The translations under genes and the position numbers were made by a program. Shown piece after piece: positions 7,653-16,372 of a stretch of DNA of 64,000 nucleotides (the stretch's first letter is position 1; the number at the start of each line of letters is the position of its first letter). Below the pieces are notes generated by a model. It did no database searches and had not been told where the DNA came from. It saw only the letters and a program-made list of their open reading frames with translations. Source of the stretch: Pseudomonas mediterranea CFBP 5447 (GTDB taxonomy: Bacteria > Pseudomonadota > Gammaproteobacteria > Pseudomonadales > Pseudomonadaceae). The DNA is taken from NCBI RefSeq assembly GCF_000774145.1, contig NZ_KN322983.1, positions 248,001-312,000 of the forward strand, in the 5' to 3' direction.

Positions 7653-10600
7653 ATGTTGGAAGACACACCCCTACAGACCGATAGCGCCGTGGACCCAAGA
7701 GCCCCGCTGGTCAGCCTGTTGAAAAGCTCGCAGCAAAAGATGATCCGCCTGAACGACACCGTTCCACGTGCCTCGAAGCAGCTTGAAAAGCATTTGGCTG
7801 ACTGGCTCGGCAAGACCTTTGCCGCCTTGCCCGGCAACGTCACCGCCAAGGAAATATTCATATGCAGGCGCAAGGAAGGGGGCAGGACCACAACCCGCCT
7901 CGACACGCTTTTCTGGCGGGCGATCGCGGGCAAACTGGATGTCCGCGAGCTCTTCGACGAACCAGACATCATTGATTTGGTCATTCAGCAGAATAACGCC
8001 ACGGATGCCCCTCCAGCCCTGAACAGCAATGAGGCAAAGGAAGACCTCAAGCAACTGCTCGGCATCACGCCGGATTCGTGCAAGGCGCTGTTGACCCAGG
8101 CGCTGGACGACTTCTGGAGACCTGCCGATTCGAGGGCGGGCCGCAATATCGGCGCCTGGTTGTCCAGTGAACTGGCTACACAGCTCAAGGCCCAGGCGGA
8201 CCTTCACAAGCTGGACGGAACGCTGAGCACACTAATGCACCGGGCAGTGACAGAGCGTGCCCTGCCGGCACCGAGCGCGGCGTCGCGTGCCCACATGACC
8301 GAATATCAGCGTCCCGGTGTGCATAGCCTGAGCCTGACCCCGCACCGGTGGGCTTTCAGCGTGCCCATGCCGGGAGCCGTCGTGCTGACGCAACATGACA
8401 ATGCCAGCGAGCCGGGAAGCGCGCTGCTATACCGTCCAGGCGAACCACTGCACATCTACGACAACCTGGAAGCGCTCAAGGCCAGCCTGTTGGAAGACAG
8501 TAATCCCGGGGACGAGATCGACACTGCACCGATAGCCGAAAACTTCCTGGTCCGCTTGATCACCGAACTGCGGGCGTCGCAAAAGAACGCCGTAGGCAGT
8601 GTCTTGCTCAGCGGCCCGGCAGAAGCAGAGGAGATCGCGGCGTGGGTGAACAGGCTGGATGCGGCGGCGGATCTGGGGGATCGGCTGGACCTGGCGTCTG
8701 CCCTGGATGAACGTGAGCTGCGGCTGGGCCTGAAAAAACTCGATGATTGGTTGCACACCAACCCCCACGTCACCGGCAGCGACCGCCTGGCGTGGTGGGA
8801 GGCGACCCAGGCAGTGCAGACAACCATGGTGGAAACGGTCCCTGCGCCAGCCCCCGTGACGCTGGCGACCCCGGAGGCCCTGCATGCCCGGACCCGCACT
8901 TTGTTGGCGGGTGTCATCCGCGAGAAATACCCACCGGTCGACCCTGAAGACGTGTCGCTGAGTATCAGGAAGCAGTTGATCGATCCCCATGCCCCCACCG
9001 GCGGGTCACCGTTTGGCTCCGGGATATCGCAAGGCAGCGTCAGGGGTGTCATCGATGACCGCCGTTCCCTGACGGAGTGGGCGATGTCCAATCTGACGCT
9101 AGACGAACGCAATGCCCCTCGGCCCACCGTAGAAGGGCCGCTGAGTTTTGCGCAGATTGTAGAGATCATCGAAAGGGCCAATGTCGGCGCCCGGCTGCCG
9201 ACCGAGTTGCAAGTTGTAGCCCGGCGAACGCAGGCGCAATGGATGGCCCTGAAAGCCAAGCAGATGCGAGCCCAGGTCTGGGCGGCGCACATCTCCGGCG
9301 ACCTGCGACACGACCGTGACAATACCGGATTGAAACTGGTGCTGGCGGCGCTGGACAGCCCCGTGGCGGCAGGGCGCGGCAAGGTTGGTGGGCATGAGGT
9401 GGTGGTTCGTCAGTTGCACTGGGGCGATAGCGTACTGAAAGAAATACTGGCGTTTGGGGTCAAGACGCTGGCGAGCCGCCCCTCGCTGACGCTGTACACG
9501 CCGGGCGCGCCGGACGGCAAGACGTTCCGCGACGTGGATGCGACCAGCAGCCGGACCCTGGAAACCACCCTGGTGCAGACGCTTACCGCCACACCGGAGA
9601 TGACCCGATGGCTCATCTCGCAGTTGCCGTTACTGGAACAGGCCGAGCAGTTCGCAAGCCTGGTACCGCTGTCGGAAGATCTGACATTCGAGCAGAAGAT
9701 CAAGAAAGTCGCGCAGTCCGTCTTCGCGTGGGTGAAGGATCGGGCTCAGCACGATTTCGCCAGGAAGATCGCTTCGCCCGCGGTTGAAGCGAACCTGCTC
9801 CAGGTGTTGCATGAAACCCAGATCACCCACGCGATCAGAACCACGGAAATGTTGACGGTGAGCAATGCCGAGCGCGATAGCGCTGCCGCGCAGGAAGGGC
9901 GCCGAAACGGGGTCATGCTGTTGACCGGCGCCATGTCGGTGTTCCCGGTAGGGCGGCTGGGCGGCCTGTTGGGTCGCGCGATCCTGCCGACAATGGCGGG
10001 CGGTGCCGCGGTGTCGGCGATAGACGATGAAAATGGCAGCCTCCGCCAGTGGACGTCTGATTTCATCAGCGGGTTGGGAGAGGTCATGGCCGAGGCCGGA
10101 CAGGATTTGATCATGGCCCGCGCGGGACGTCATCGGCGCCACGCACGGCCGAGGCTTTCCACCATCCCCCGCATGCCGGATCCGGAGCTGGCACCCTATC
10201 GCCTCAACGGCTTCGACGGACATGGATTGATAGCCGAGGGACGCCACCGCTACCGCGACGCAAGCGGACAGGGCTACCTGAAGCTGGGGAAGGACTACTA
10301 CAAAACGGCGGTCCAGGCAGGCGAGCAAATTATTTACTCACCGAACAATCGCACGGACCAGCGGACAGTCACTTGGGAAAATGACGGCTGGCGCGTTGAA
10401 GAGCGGCATCGGTTACGCGGAGGCGGGGCGCTCCAGAGCCTGCTCGGCCGGCCTCCGGAAACCCCGCAACAACGAACCTGCAATGCGTTGGTGGAAGGCG
10501 TACTGGTCATGAATCGCTACCCTTCCCTCGAAGCAGTCAGCACCGCCAGGGACATTTTCCAGTCCATGCCTGAAGCATTGGCCGAACGCCTTCTTCGCGA

Positions 10601-11669
10601 GAGCATGGCCGATATAGGTGCCCTCGACATAAACCGCTACCACGCCCAAATACTCGATTGGACTCAGGGGCGCGGCAACCTGTCCAGGCGCAAAGCCTTC
10701 CAGCAGGCGTTATTGGACAAGATGAATACGTGGAGCATCGTCGTCCTTAGCAGTAAGGACATCGAAGCAAACGTATTCAACGTTACCTTGAACGACATTC
10801 AGAAAATAAAAATCTACGACACGATACTGTCACACAGGAGCATGTTCTTTACCGAAGACCGGATTCGGGTCAATACAACGATCATCACGGATAACATCAC
10901 CGGCGCCGTATTCATGGCCTTCACCTCCAAAGGAAGCAGGAAGAAGGTGGCCATGGATAAGATCGCGCAAGGCACCCGGGAAATGCTCAATGCCGTGGAG
11001 GCCAGGCTGGCTGCCAAGGCACAAACGTTATTCCCGGGTAATGAACCAGAAGCAAAGGCCGCCCGGGAAAAATACCTGGCGTCGGACGAATGCTATGACG
11101 AGTTGATTGCGGCTCTTCGGCAGGAGAAGCAACGCCGGCACAAGCCCGGGCTGCTGACGGAGATCAGAAACAATCGAGTACCCTACATCATCGCCCACAA
11201 AGGCCGGACCCAACGCAACGTCACGTTGCTCACCGGCGAAGACATCACGAACTTCAGCCGTACACTCGCCAACTACGAACCGTTCGATATCGAGATCGTG
11301 ACCCAGGCTCGAACCCACAAAGTGGAAGGTACAACACCCACCATTCCCTCCCCGGTTTTGCCCACCCCATCGCCGGCACGGGACAAGTTCACCGTCACCA
11401 ACAGCCCATTGGCCGAAACCCAGATGTCCTACGCCAGCTTCTCAGAGGCGGCGAAAACCAGGGTCCAAGTCATCACGGAAGATATTCGCGCGGGAAGAAT
11501 AACCACCAAGAAAATCAACCGATATTACTGGTACACCATGGCCCAACTGACCCCGGGCGGAGGCAAAGGCGCATGGCGCGCCGCGTTTGAACGCGAGGGC
11601 GATAGCTGGATACTCCGAGGGTTCTACGACTACCACGCCAATGGTCCTGCGACGGTTTGGGAAGGCTAA
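7653..11669 (+). CDS. giant dermonecrotic-toxin-like protein (DUF6543-type)
   Basis: A 1338-residue soluble-looking protein without signal peptide. Several stretches match the family annotated in Pseudomonas as dermonecrotic toxin domain proteins: LLYRPGEPLHIYDN near residue 260, LYTPGAPDGKTFRD near 610, and a helical ENxxRxG-like section before a hydrophobic glycine-rich segment at about 750-793 (MLLTGAMSVFPVGRLGGLLG) that could insert into membranes. After it come a basic stretch and a beta-rich part (about 830-930), then a proline-rich hinge at about 1227-1245 and a C-terminal module of ~93 residues ending FYDYHANGPATVWEG. No catalytic motif is recognised. It stands alone, flanked by REPs upstream and a bidirectional terminator downstream, suggesting an accessory effector gene. 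Confidence 0.85.
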   Translation: MLEDTPLQTDSAVDPRAPLVSLLKSSQQKMIRLNDTVPRASKQLEKHLADWLGKTFAALPGNVTAKEIFICRRKEGGRTTTRLDTLFWRAIAGKLDVRELFDEPDIIDLVIQQNNATDAPPALNSNEAKEDLKQLLGITPDSCKALLTQALDDFWRPADSRAGRNIGAWLSSELATQLKAQADLHKLDGTLSTLMHRAVTERALPAPSAASRAHMTEYQRPGVHSLSLTPHRWAFSVPMPGAVVLTQHDNASEPGSALLYRPGEPLHIYDNLEALKASLLEDSNPGDEIDTAPIAENFLVRLITELRASQKNAVGSVLLSGPAEAEEIAAWVNRLDAAADLGDRLDLASALDERELRLGLKKLDDWLHTNPHVTGSDRLAWWEATQAVQTTMVETVPAPAPVTLATPEALHARTRTLLAGVIREKYPPVDPEDVSLSIRKQLIDPHAPTGGSPFGSGISQGSVRGVIDDRRSLTEWAMSNLTLDERNAPRPTVEGPLSFAQIVEIIERANVGARLPTELQVVARRTQAQWMALKAKQMRAQVWAAHISGDLRHDRDNTGLKLVLAALDSPVAAGRGKVGGHEVVVRQLHWGDSVLKEILAFGVKTLASRPSLTLYTPGAPDGKTFRDVDATSSRTLETTLVQTLTATPEMTRWLISQLPLLEQAEQFASLVPLSEDLTFEQKIKKVAQSVFAWVKDRAQHDFARKIASPAVEANLLQVLHETQITHAIRTTEMLTVSNAERDSAAAQEGRRNGVMLLTGAMSVFPVGRLGGLLGRAILPTMAGGAAVSAIDDENGSLRQWTSDFISGLGEVMAEAGQDLIMARAGRHRRHARPRLSTIPRMPDPELAPYRLNGFDGHGLIAEGRHRYRDASGQGYLKLGKDYYKTAVQAGEQIIYSPNNRTDQRTVTWENDGWRVEERHRLRGGGALQSLLGRPPETPQQRTCNALVEGVLVMNRYPSLEAVSTARDIFQSMPEALAERLLRESMADIGALDINRYHAQILDWTQGRGNLSRRKAFQQALLDKMNTWSIVVLSSKDIEANVFNVTLNDIQKIKIYDTILSHRSMFFTEDRIRVNTTIITDNITGAVFMAFTSKGSRKKVAMDKIAQGTREMLNAVEARLAAKAQTLFPGNEPEAKAAREKYLASDECYDELIAALRQEKQRRHKPGLLTEIRNNRVPYIIAHKGRTQRNVTLLTGEDITNFSRTLANYEPFDIEIVTQARTHKVEGTTPTIPSPVLPTPSPARDKFTVTNSPLAETQMSYASFSEAAKTRVQVITEDIRAGRITTKKINRYYWYTMAQLTPGGGKGAWRAAFEREGDSWILRGFYDYHANGPATVWEG

Positions 11670-11673
11670 GAAA

Positions 11674-11695
11674 AAGGGCGCCGAAGGGCGCCCTT
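11674..11695. terminator. bidirectional intrinsic terminator
   Basis: A perfect 9-bp stem (AAGGGCGCC / GGCGCCCTT) with a 4-nt loop begins five bases after the toxin stop. It is flanked by A-runs on the left and an AT-rich tail on the right, so it can end both the toxin transcript and the converging toxin-antitoxin transcript. Confidence 0.85.
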
Positions 11696-11716
11696 ATTCA
11701 TGCAGGTGGTCATCGA

Positions 11717-12004
11717 TCAAGTACTGGCATGCAGCTTCAACCCCAACGCTCTGACAACCTTCAAAATGGTTCCAAATTCAGGATTGCCTTCCCCCGACAA
11801 GGCACGATAAAGATTCTCACGTGACAACCCTGCATCACGGGCCACTTGGCTCATTCCGCGAGCTCGTGCAATGGTCCCCAGGGCTTTTGCGATGAATGCG
11901 GGATCGTCTCCGGCCTCCTCCATGCATGCATCCAGATAATTGGCCATGTCCTCTTCGGTCTTGAGGTACTCGGCAGAGTCCCAACGAGTGAATTGTTCGG
12001 TCAT
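11717..12004 (-). CDS. HigA-type antitoxin, XRE-family addiction module antidote
   Basis: A 95-residue protein. The C-terminal two thirds form a helix-turn-helix (ARARGMSQVARDAGLSRENL) with the family-typical GEGNPEFGTILKVVRALG, and the N-terminus starts TRWDSAEYLKTEEDM. This matches the addiction-module antidote family paired with RelE/HigB-like killers. It is the second gene of the operon; its ATG overlaps the toxin stop (ATGA). It should neutralise the toxin and bind the operon promoter, where a 7-bp inverted repeat is found. Confidence 0.9.
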   Translation of the reverse strand: MTEQFTRWDSAEYLKTEEDMANYLDACMEEAGDDPAFIAKALGTIARARGMSQVARDAGLSRENLYRALSGEGNPEFGTILKVVRALGLKLHAST

Positions 12005-12306
12005 GGGTTTTGCTCCTGCCAGGATTTCGCTATGAGCCTGGCTTGTTTGATATCACGGGTCTGACTGCTTTTATCACCGCCACACAGCAAAATGATCAAC
12101 TGTCGGCCTTGCTGCATGAAATAGATTCGATAGCCGGGACCATAATCGATACGCGCTTCGCTCAAACCTTCTCCTATAGCTTTGACATCTCCCAGATTTC
12201 CATCAGCCATGCGATCGATTCGAACCTGAATGCGAATTCTGGCGCGGCTGTCTGCCAGCTTTGAGAGCCAGCCGGAAAAGGTACAGCTTCGAATAATCTC
12301 CGTCAT
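12001..12306 (-). CDS. RelE/ParE-superfamily toxin of a type II TA pair
   Basis: A 101-residue killer protein starting MTEIIRSCTF. The family signatures W-L-KLAD-RAR-RI, LGDVKAIGEGLSEARIDYG and YRIYF are present, as is LLCGGDKSSQTRDI at the C-terminus. Members cleave mRNA on the ribosome. The frame stays open to 12339, but that longer start would put the operator-like repeat inside the gene, and family members begin at the MTEI position, so 12306 is chosen. Toxin-first order is usual for this subfamily. Confidence 0.88.
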   Translation of the reverse strand: MTEIIRSCTFSGWLSKLADSRARIRIQVRIDRMADGNLGDVKAIGEGLSEARIDYGPGYRIYFMQQGRQLIILLCGGDKSSQTRDIKQARLIAKSWQEQNP

Positions 12307-12316
12307 ATCGCGCAGT

Positions 12317-12332
12317 GTAGCTCTTGAGCTAC
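12317..12332. promoter_or_regulatory. operator-like inverted repeat of the TA operon
   Basis: GTAGCTC-TT-GAGCTAC is a perfect 7-bp inverted repeat ten bases upstream of the toxin ATG. It overlaps the last three bases of the LysR gene (its TAG at 12329-12331). Autoregulated TA operons usually carry such palindromes for the antitoxin; binding here is inferred. Confidence 0.6.
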
Positions 12333-13264
12333 AAACCATTCAAGCCAACATCAAGCCGTCCTTCAGAACCGGAAATACCGGTATTTTCAGCCAATAACGC
12401 CACAAACGCCTTCGCCATCGGCGAACGCTGGTCCTTACGCTGCACCAGCCACACCGCCGACACCGCCGCCGGATCGAGCAATGGCCGATAGACCACGCCA
12501 TCGACCCGTATCCGCTGGTAGGACGCCGGCAGTACCGAGACGCCCAACCCCGCCGCCACCAGGCCGATGATGGTCATGGCTTCGCCGGCTTCCTGGGCGA
12601 AGTGGGGACTGAAACCGGCGTCGCGGGCCAGGCTCAGCAGTTGCGCATAGAGGCCGCTGCCGTAGCTGCGGGGGAAGAACACGAACGGTTCCTGGGCCAG
12701 GGCCGAGAGGAACAAGCCTTCGTCGCTGCTCCGGGCCAGCGGATGTTTGGAACTGAGCACTGCCACCAGCGGTTCGCGGCTGAGTTCGATTTCGCTCAAG
12801 GCGTCGGGCAGCGGCAGGGGGCGCATGATGCCGATCTCGATTGTTTCGTCCAGCAACGCGTCGGCCACCTGGGTACTGCTCATTTCCCGCAGGTTCAAGT
12901 GCACGGCCGGGAACCGCTGGCGGAACGAAAAGATTGCCTGGGGAATGGTGGAGTTGAACGGCGCGGAAGAGGTGAAACCGATCTTCAGCTCACCCAGCTC
13001 CCCCAGTTGGGCGCGACGCGCCACGTCGGCAGCCTTGTCGACCTGGGCCAGTACCCGCCGCGCCTCTTCGAGGAACAACCGCCCGGCTTCGCTCAACTCG
13101 ACCCGACGATTGGTGCGCTCGAACAGGCGCGCGCCTATCTCCTGCTCCAGCGCCTGGATCTGCTGGCTCAGGGGCGGTTGGGAAATGCCCAGGGCCAGTG
13201 CGGCGCGGCCGAAATGCAGCTCTTCAGCCACGGCGATGAAGTAACGCAGGTGACGCAATTCCAT
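12329..13264 (-). CDS. LysR-family regulator, YnfL-like
   Basis: A 311-residue LTTR. The N-terminal winged helix-turn-helix (MELRHLRYFIAVAEELHFGR, then SQPPLSQQIQALE) is followed by a linker helix and a periplasmic-binding-protein-like effector domain from about residue 90 (LKIGFTSSAPFN). It is divergent from an MFS gene that closely resembles E. coli YnfM, whose neighbour ynfL is likewise a divergent LysR gene, so regulation of the transporter is the natural inference. The ligand is unknown. The stop lies inside the TA operator repeat. Confidence 0.92.
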   Translation of the reverse strand: MELRHLRYFIAVAEELHFGRAALALGISQPPLSQQIQALEQEIGARLFERTNRRVELSEAGRLFLEEARRVLAQVDKAADVARRAQLGELGELKIGFTSSAPFNSTIPQAIFSFRQRFPAVHLNLREMSSTQVADALLDETIEIGIMRPLPLPDALSEIELSREPLVAVLSSKHPLARSSDEGLFLSALAQEPFVFFPRSYGSGLYAQLLSLARDAGFSPHFAQEAGEAMTIIGLVAAGLGVSVLPASYQRIRVDGVVYRPLLDPAAVSAVWLVQRKDQRSPMAKAFVALLAENTGISGSEGRLDVGLNGL

Positions 13265-13305
13265 GGGCTACCCAATAGGTCGTTAAACGTCTTAAACAGG
13301 TCGAA

Positions 13306-13340
13306 CAATATATTGGATAGAAACATTAGCCGGCTATATG
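13306..13340 (+). promoter_or_regulatory. divergent LysR/MFS promoter region
   Basis: The 119-nt divergent spacer contains the 10-bp palindrome CAATATATTG (13306-13315), a plausible LTTR site, and a possible promoter for the MFS gene with TTGGAT at 13313-13318, a 16-nt gap and TATATG at 13335-13340. Direct repeats of TTAAAC occur at 13283-13288 and 13292-13297. Confidence 0.4.
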
Positions 13341-13383
13341 CTTTTCTCATTGCCTGCCCTGATCGTGCCCTGCGAGGTCCATC

Positions 13384-14661
13384 GTGAAAACTGCTGTCGC
13401 GCCACTGGCCCATGAAATACCACCCCGCGTGCAGGACGACGTCGTTACCGAGTTGAAGGACATCTACATCGAGAAAGGCACGCCGATGTTCATCCGCACG
13501 GTACTGGCGCTGTTCTGCGGCGGCTTTGCGACCTTTGCCCTGTTGTATTGCGTGCAGCCGATGATGCCGTTGCTGTCCAGGGAGTTTTCCGTCAACGCGG
13601 CGCAAAGCAGCCTGATCCTGTCGGTGGCGACCGGCCTGCTCGCCGTCGGCCTGTTGATCACCGGGCCGATTTCCGACCGCATCGGCCGCAAGTCGGTGAT
13701 GGTCACCGCACTGTTCGCCGCCGCATTGTGCACGGTGGCCAGCGCCATGATGCCGACCTGGCATGGCGTACTGCTGCTCCGGGCCTTGGTGGGCCTGTCG
13801 TTGAGCGGATTGGCCGCCGTCGCGATGACCTACCTGAGCGAAGAGATCCATCCCAAGCACATCGGCCTGGCGATGGGGCTGTACATCGCCGGCAACGCCA
13901 TCGGTGGCATGTGTGGGCGCCTGATCACCGGGGTGCTGATCGATTTCGTCAGCTGGCACACCGCGATGCTGGTGATTGGCAGCCTCGCCCTGGTCGCCGC
14001 GGCGGTGTTCTGGAGGATCCTGCCCGAGTCGCGCAACTTCCGCCCGCGCTCGCTGCACCCACGCAGCTTGCTGGACGGCTTCACCCGGCACTTTCGCGAC
14101 GCCGGCTTGCCGTTGCTGTTCCTCGAAGCCTTCGTGCTGATGGGCGCCTTCGTGACGTTATTCAACTACATCGGCTATCGCCTGCTGGCCGAGCCTTATC
14201 ATCTGGATCAGGCCTTCGTCGGACTGCTGTCGGTGGTGTACCTGTCGGGCATCTACAGCTCGGCCAAAGTCGGCGCACTGGCGGACAAGCTCGGTCGACG
14301 CAAGATGCTCTGGGCCACCATCGCACTGATGCTGGCCGGTCTCGCCCTGACCATGGCCACACCCCTGGCGCTGGTGATCCCGGGCATGCTGGTCTTCACA
14401 TTCGGCTTCTTCGGCGCCCACTCGGTCGCCAGCAGCTGGATCGGCCGCCGCGCCCTGACCGCCAAAGGCCAGGCATCGTCGCTTTATCTGTTCAGCTATT
14501 ACGCCGGTTCGAGCGTGGCCGGCACCGCTGGCGGCGTGGCCTGGCACCTGGGTGGATGGAACGGTGTCGGCCTGTTCATCGGCGCGTTGCTGCTGGTGGC
14601 GTTGTCGGTGGCGGTAAAACTGGCGAAATTGCCGCTGCTGCCCGGCAACATGCCGGTCTGA
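13384..14661 (+). CDS. ynfM: MFS inner-membrane transporter, YnfM-like
   Basis: A 425-residue, 12-helix major facilitator. The match to E. coli YnfM is recognisable along the whole length: TFALLYCVQPMMPLLS, LLITGPISDRIGRKSVMVTA (the loop 2-3 motif), AVAMTYLSEEIHPKH and GQASSLYLFSYYAGS. The start used is GTG at 13384, which keeps an N-terminal extension like that of YnfM (IEKGTPMFIRTVLALF); an in-frame ATG at 13486 would begin at the first helix. The substrate is unknown; relatives are drug or arabinose efflux candidates. Confidence 0.88.
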   Translation: MKTAVAPLAHEIPPRVQDDVVTELKDIYIEKGTPMFIRTVLALFCGGFATFALLYCVQPMMPLLSREFSVNAAQSSLILSVATGLLAVGLLITGPISDRIGRKSVMVTALFAAALCTVASAMMPTWHGVLLLRALVGLSLSGLAAVAMTYLSEEIHPKHIGLAMGLYIAGNAIGGMCGRLITGVLIDFVSWHTAMLVIGSLALVAAAVFWRILPESRNFRPRSLHPRSLLDGFTRHFRDAGLPLLFLEAFVLMGAFVTLFNYIGYRLLAEPYHLDQAFVGLLSVVYLSGIYSSAKVGALADKLGRRKMLWATIALMLAGLALTMATPLALVIPGMLVFTFGFFGAHSVASSWIGRRALTAKGQASSLYLFSYYAGSSVAGTAGGVAWHLGGWNGVGLFIGALLLVALSVAVKLAKLPLLPGNMPV

Positions 14662-14668
14662 ACACCTC

Positions 14669-14762
14669 CTGTGGGAGCAAAGCTTGCTCGCGATTACGGT
14701 AAGTCAGCCAACAACAATGTCGGCTGGTCTGCCCCATCGCGAGCAAGCTTCGCTCCCACAGG
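14669..14762. repeat. REPIN
   Basis: Two inverted REP arms, about 14669-14694 and 14735-14762, flank a ~40-nt spacer immediately after the MFS stop. The cores are AGCAAAGCTTGCTCGCGA and its near complement. A hairpin of this size may also terminate or stabilise the convergent transcripts. Confidence 0.9.
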
Positions 14763-14813
14763 GTTTGCGCCGTTTGATTGTTAACTGACTGGCATCAGGC
14801 ACATGTCAGCCAA

Positions 14814-15269
14814 TCACTGACGCAACACCACCCGCGCCTCCAACACGCCATCGCGCGCTTTCAAGGCCAGCGATCCCATGGCCGCGCCGTCCCGCTCGTG
14901 ACGATCCAACCAATGAAGCAGCGGATTGGCATCGCCGGTGACAGTGAGCCGCAACGCATCGCCCTCGATCTCCATTTCGGCTATTTCCAGGCCCGCTGCT
15001 GTCGCGCTGTCGTTGACCCGTACCGACAATGGACGCAGCGCGGCACTGGCATCCCGGTCGGGCTCGGCGCGCTGGATCCGTGCGGTCAGTTGCGCCTGTT
15101 GGCGATACTGTCGCTCAGCGATCTCCAGGCGTTGGCGGGTGGGTTGCCAGATCGAGGTATAGCCCACGACCACCAGGACCAGCCCGGCGAGGCCCAGCAA
15201 CAACCGTTGCTCGCGGCCGGACATGCTTTCCCAGGCCTGTTTCAGGTGTGTCCATCCATTGAGACTCAT
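14814..15269 (-). CDS. gspM: type II secretion protein M
   Basis: A 151-residue bitopic protein: short cytoplasmic N-terminus, one transmembrane helix at about 24-41 (RLLLGLAGLVLVVVGYTSIW), coiled coil with QxxxxARI repeats, then a ferredoxin-like periplasmic domain. It completes the inner-membrane platform with GspL. The ATG at 15269 shares its last base with the GspL stop (TGATG); a TTG codon lies just before it. It is the last gene of the operon; no gspN follows. Confidence 0.88.
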   Translation of the reverse strand: MSLNGWTHLKQAWESMSGREQRLLLGLAGLVLVVVGYTSIWQPTRQRLEIAERQYRQQAQLTARIQRAEPDRDASAALRPLSVRVNDSATAAGLEIAEMEIEGDALRLTVTGDANPLLHWLDRHERDGAAMGSLALKARDGVLEARVVLRQ

Positions 15270-16372
15270 CAACTGTCCTCCAGGGTGAGCGTCGCCTGTA
15301 CCCGGTTGCTCTGCTTGCTGGCGCTGCCCAAGGTGAGCGGGAGACCGTTTTGCTGTCCGCGCTCACGCAGTTGCTCAAGTTCGATGAAGCTGTTGGCGGT
15401 CAGCTGGATTTTCCAGCCTTCGCGCTCTCGGTACTCGATCTGCTGCACCTCGACAAGGCTGGCGCCGATCACCTGCTCTGTCAGGCGGACCAGCCGAGCG
15501 ACCTGGGTGGCCGGGTTCTGAGAGCGACGTTGCTGCATTGCCTGGAACTGCGCCGCCAGGTCAACGACAGGATCCTGTCCGGGATACAGCGACCTGAATT
15601 GCTGCTCGGCATGCGCATGCAGACGGCGGGTTTCGTTTTGCAGAAAGCCGATGCGCACTTCAGTGAACGCCCAAGCAAGCAGGAACATGCCCAGCGCGGC
15701 CGTCGCCGCACCGCGCCAGGGTAGATGCTGACGCCGCCGTCGGAACTCGCCCTGCAACAGGTTGATGGGATGCCCCTCGCGGCTCAGTAGCCACTCGTCG
15801 ATGCCAGGGCGGTCAGTGGCTTCGTCCAGCCAGTGGATGTCCCCGGGCAGGCTCTGCTTGAGTGTCGCCAAGGCCTGGGCCGACAGCGCCATCCGCGCCG
15901 GCAATGCCCCACCCAACAGCCAGCGGCCGAACCAGCGCACCCCGAAAGCCTTGTCCTTGGCGATCAGTTCGGCATCGACATGTATCGCCCGGACATCGAT
16001 GCCATGCGCGTCGAGCAACGCCAGTAGCGCCTGGAGCCGGGCCCGCTGGATCACCAGCAGCGGATAGCACTGTTGACGGTCTCGTAGACCGATGCCGATG
16101 TGCAGCGCTTCGAGGTTCTCGCTCAACTGCTCTTCGATGGCAAATGCCAGGGCCTGGGGTCGGGGCTGGCGTCGAGAGGGCCAGGGATCGCTACGCATCC
16201 AGCTGCACATTTCCATCGGCAACAGCACATCGACGACCCGCCCGTTCAACTCACGAGCGGCTTCGTGCAAAGGCAGGCAACGGCGCTCGCCCGAGGGCGA
16301 CCACACGCAGCAACGCCAGTTGGCACAAGGGGCGCCCGCGCCCTCGGCGGTCAGGTATAGCCAGGTTTTCAT
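15269..16372 (-). CDS. gspL: type II secretion protein L
   Basis: A 367-residue protein. The N-terminal ~215 residues form the actin-like cytoplasmic domain that holds the GspE ATPase, including LPMEMCSWMRSD and the RQPRPQALAFAIEEQL region. One membrane helix follows at about 229-247 (AATAALGMFLLAWAF), then a periplasmic ferredoxin-like domain that pairs with GspM. The ATG at 16372 overlaps the GspK stop; a TTG lies one codon upstream. Confidence 0.9.
   Translation of the reverse strand: MKTWLYLTAEGAGAPCANWRCCVWSPSGERRCLPLHEAARELNGRVVDVLLPMEMCSWMRSDPWPSRRQPRPQALAFAIEEQLSENLEALHIGIGLRDRQQCYPLLVIQRARLQALLALLDAHGIDVRAIHVDAELIAKDKAFGVRWFGRWLLGGALPARMALSAQALATLKQSLPGDIHWLDEATDRPGIDEWLLSREGHPINLLQGEFRRRRQHLPWRGAATAALGMFLLAWAFTEVRIGFLQNETRRLHAHAEQQFRSLYPGQDPVVDLAAQFQAMQQRRSQNPATQVARLVRLTEQVIGASLVEVQQIEYREREGWKIQLTANSFIELEQLRERGQQNGLPLTLGSASKQSNRVQATLTLEDS

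Noticed and set aside
7653..11669. Rhs or contact-dependent inhibition protein
   Set aside because: There are no YD/RHS repeats, no filamentous haemagglutinin repeats, no signal peptide and no VENN or PxxxxDPxGL hinge.
11717..12306. TA pair as immunity genes for the large toxin
   Set aside because: Both proteins fit a self-contained RelE/HigA module with its own operator, on the opposite strand; nothing links them to the large toxin.
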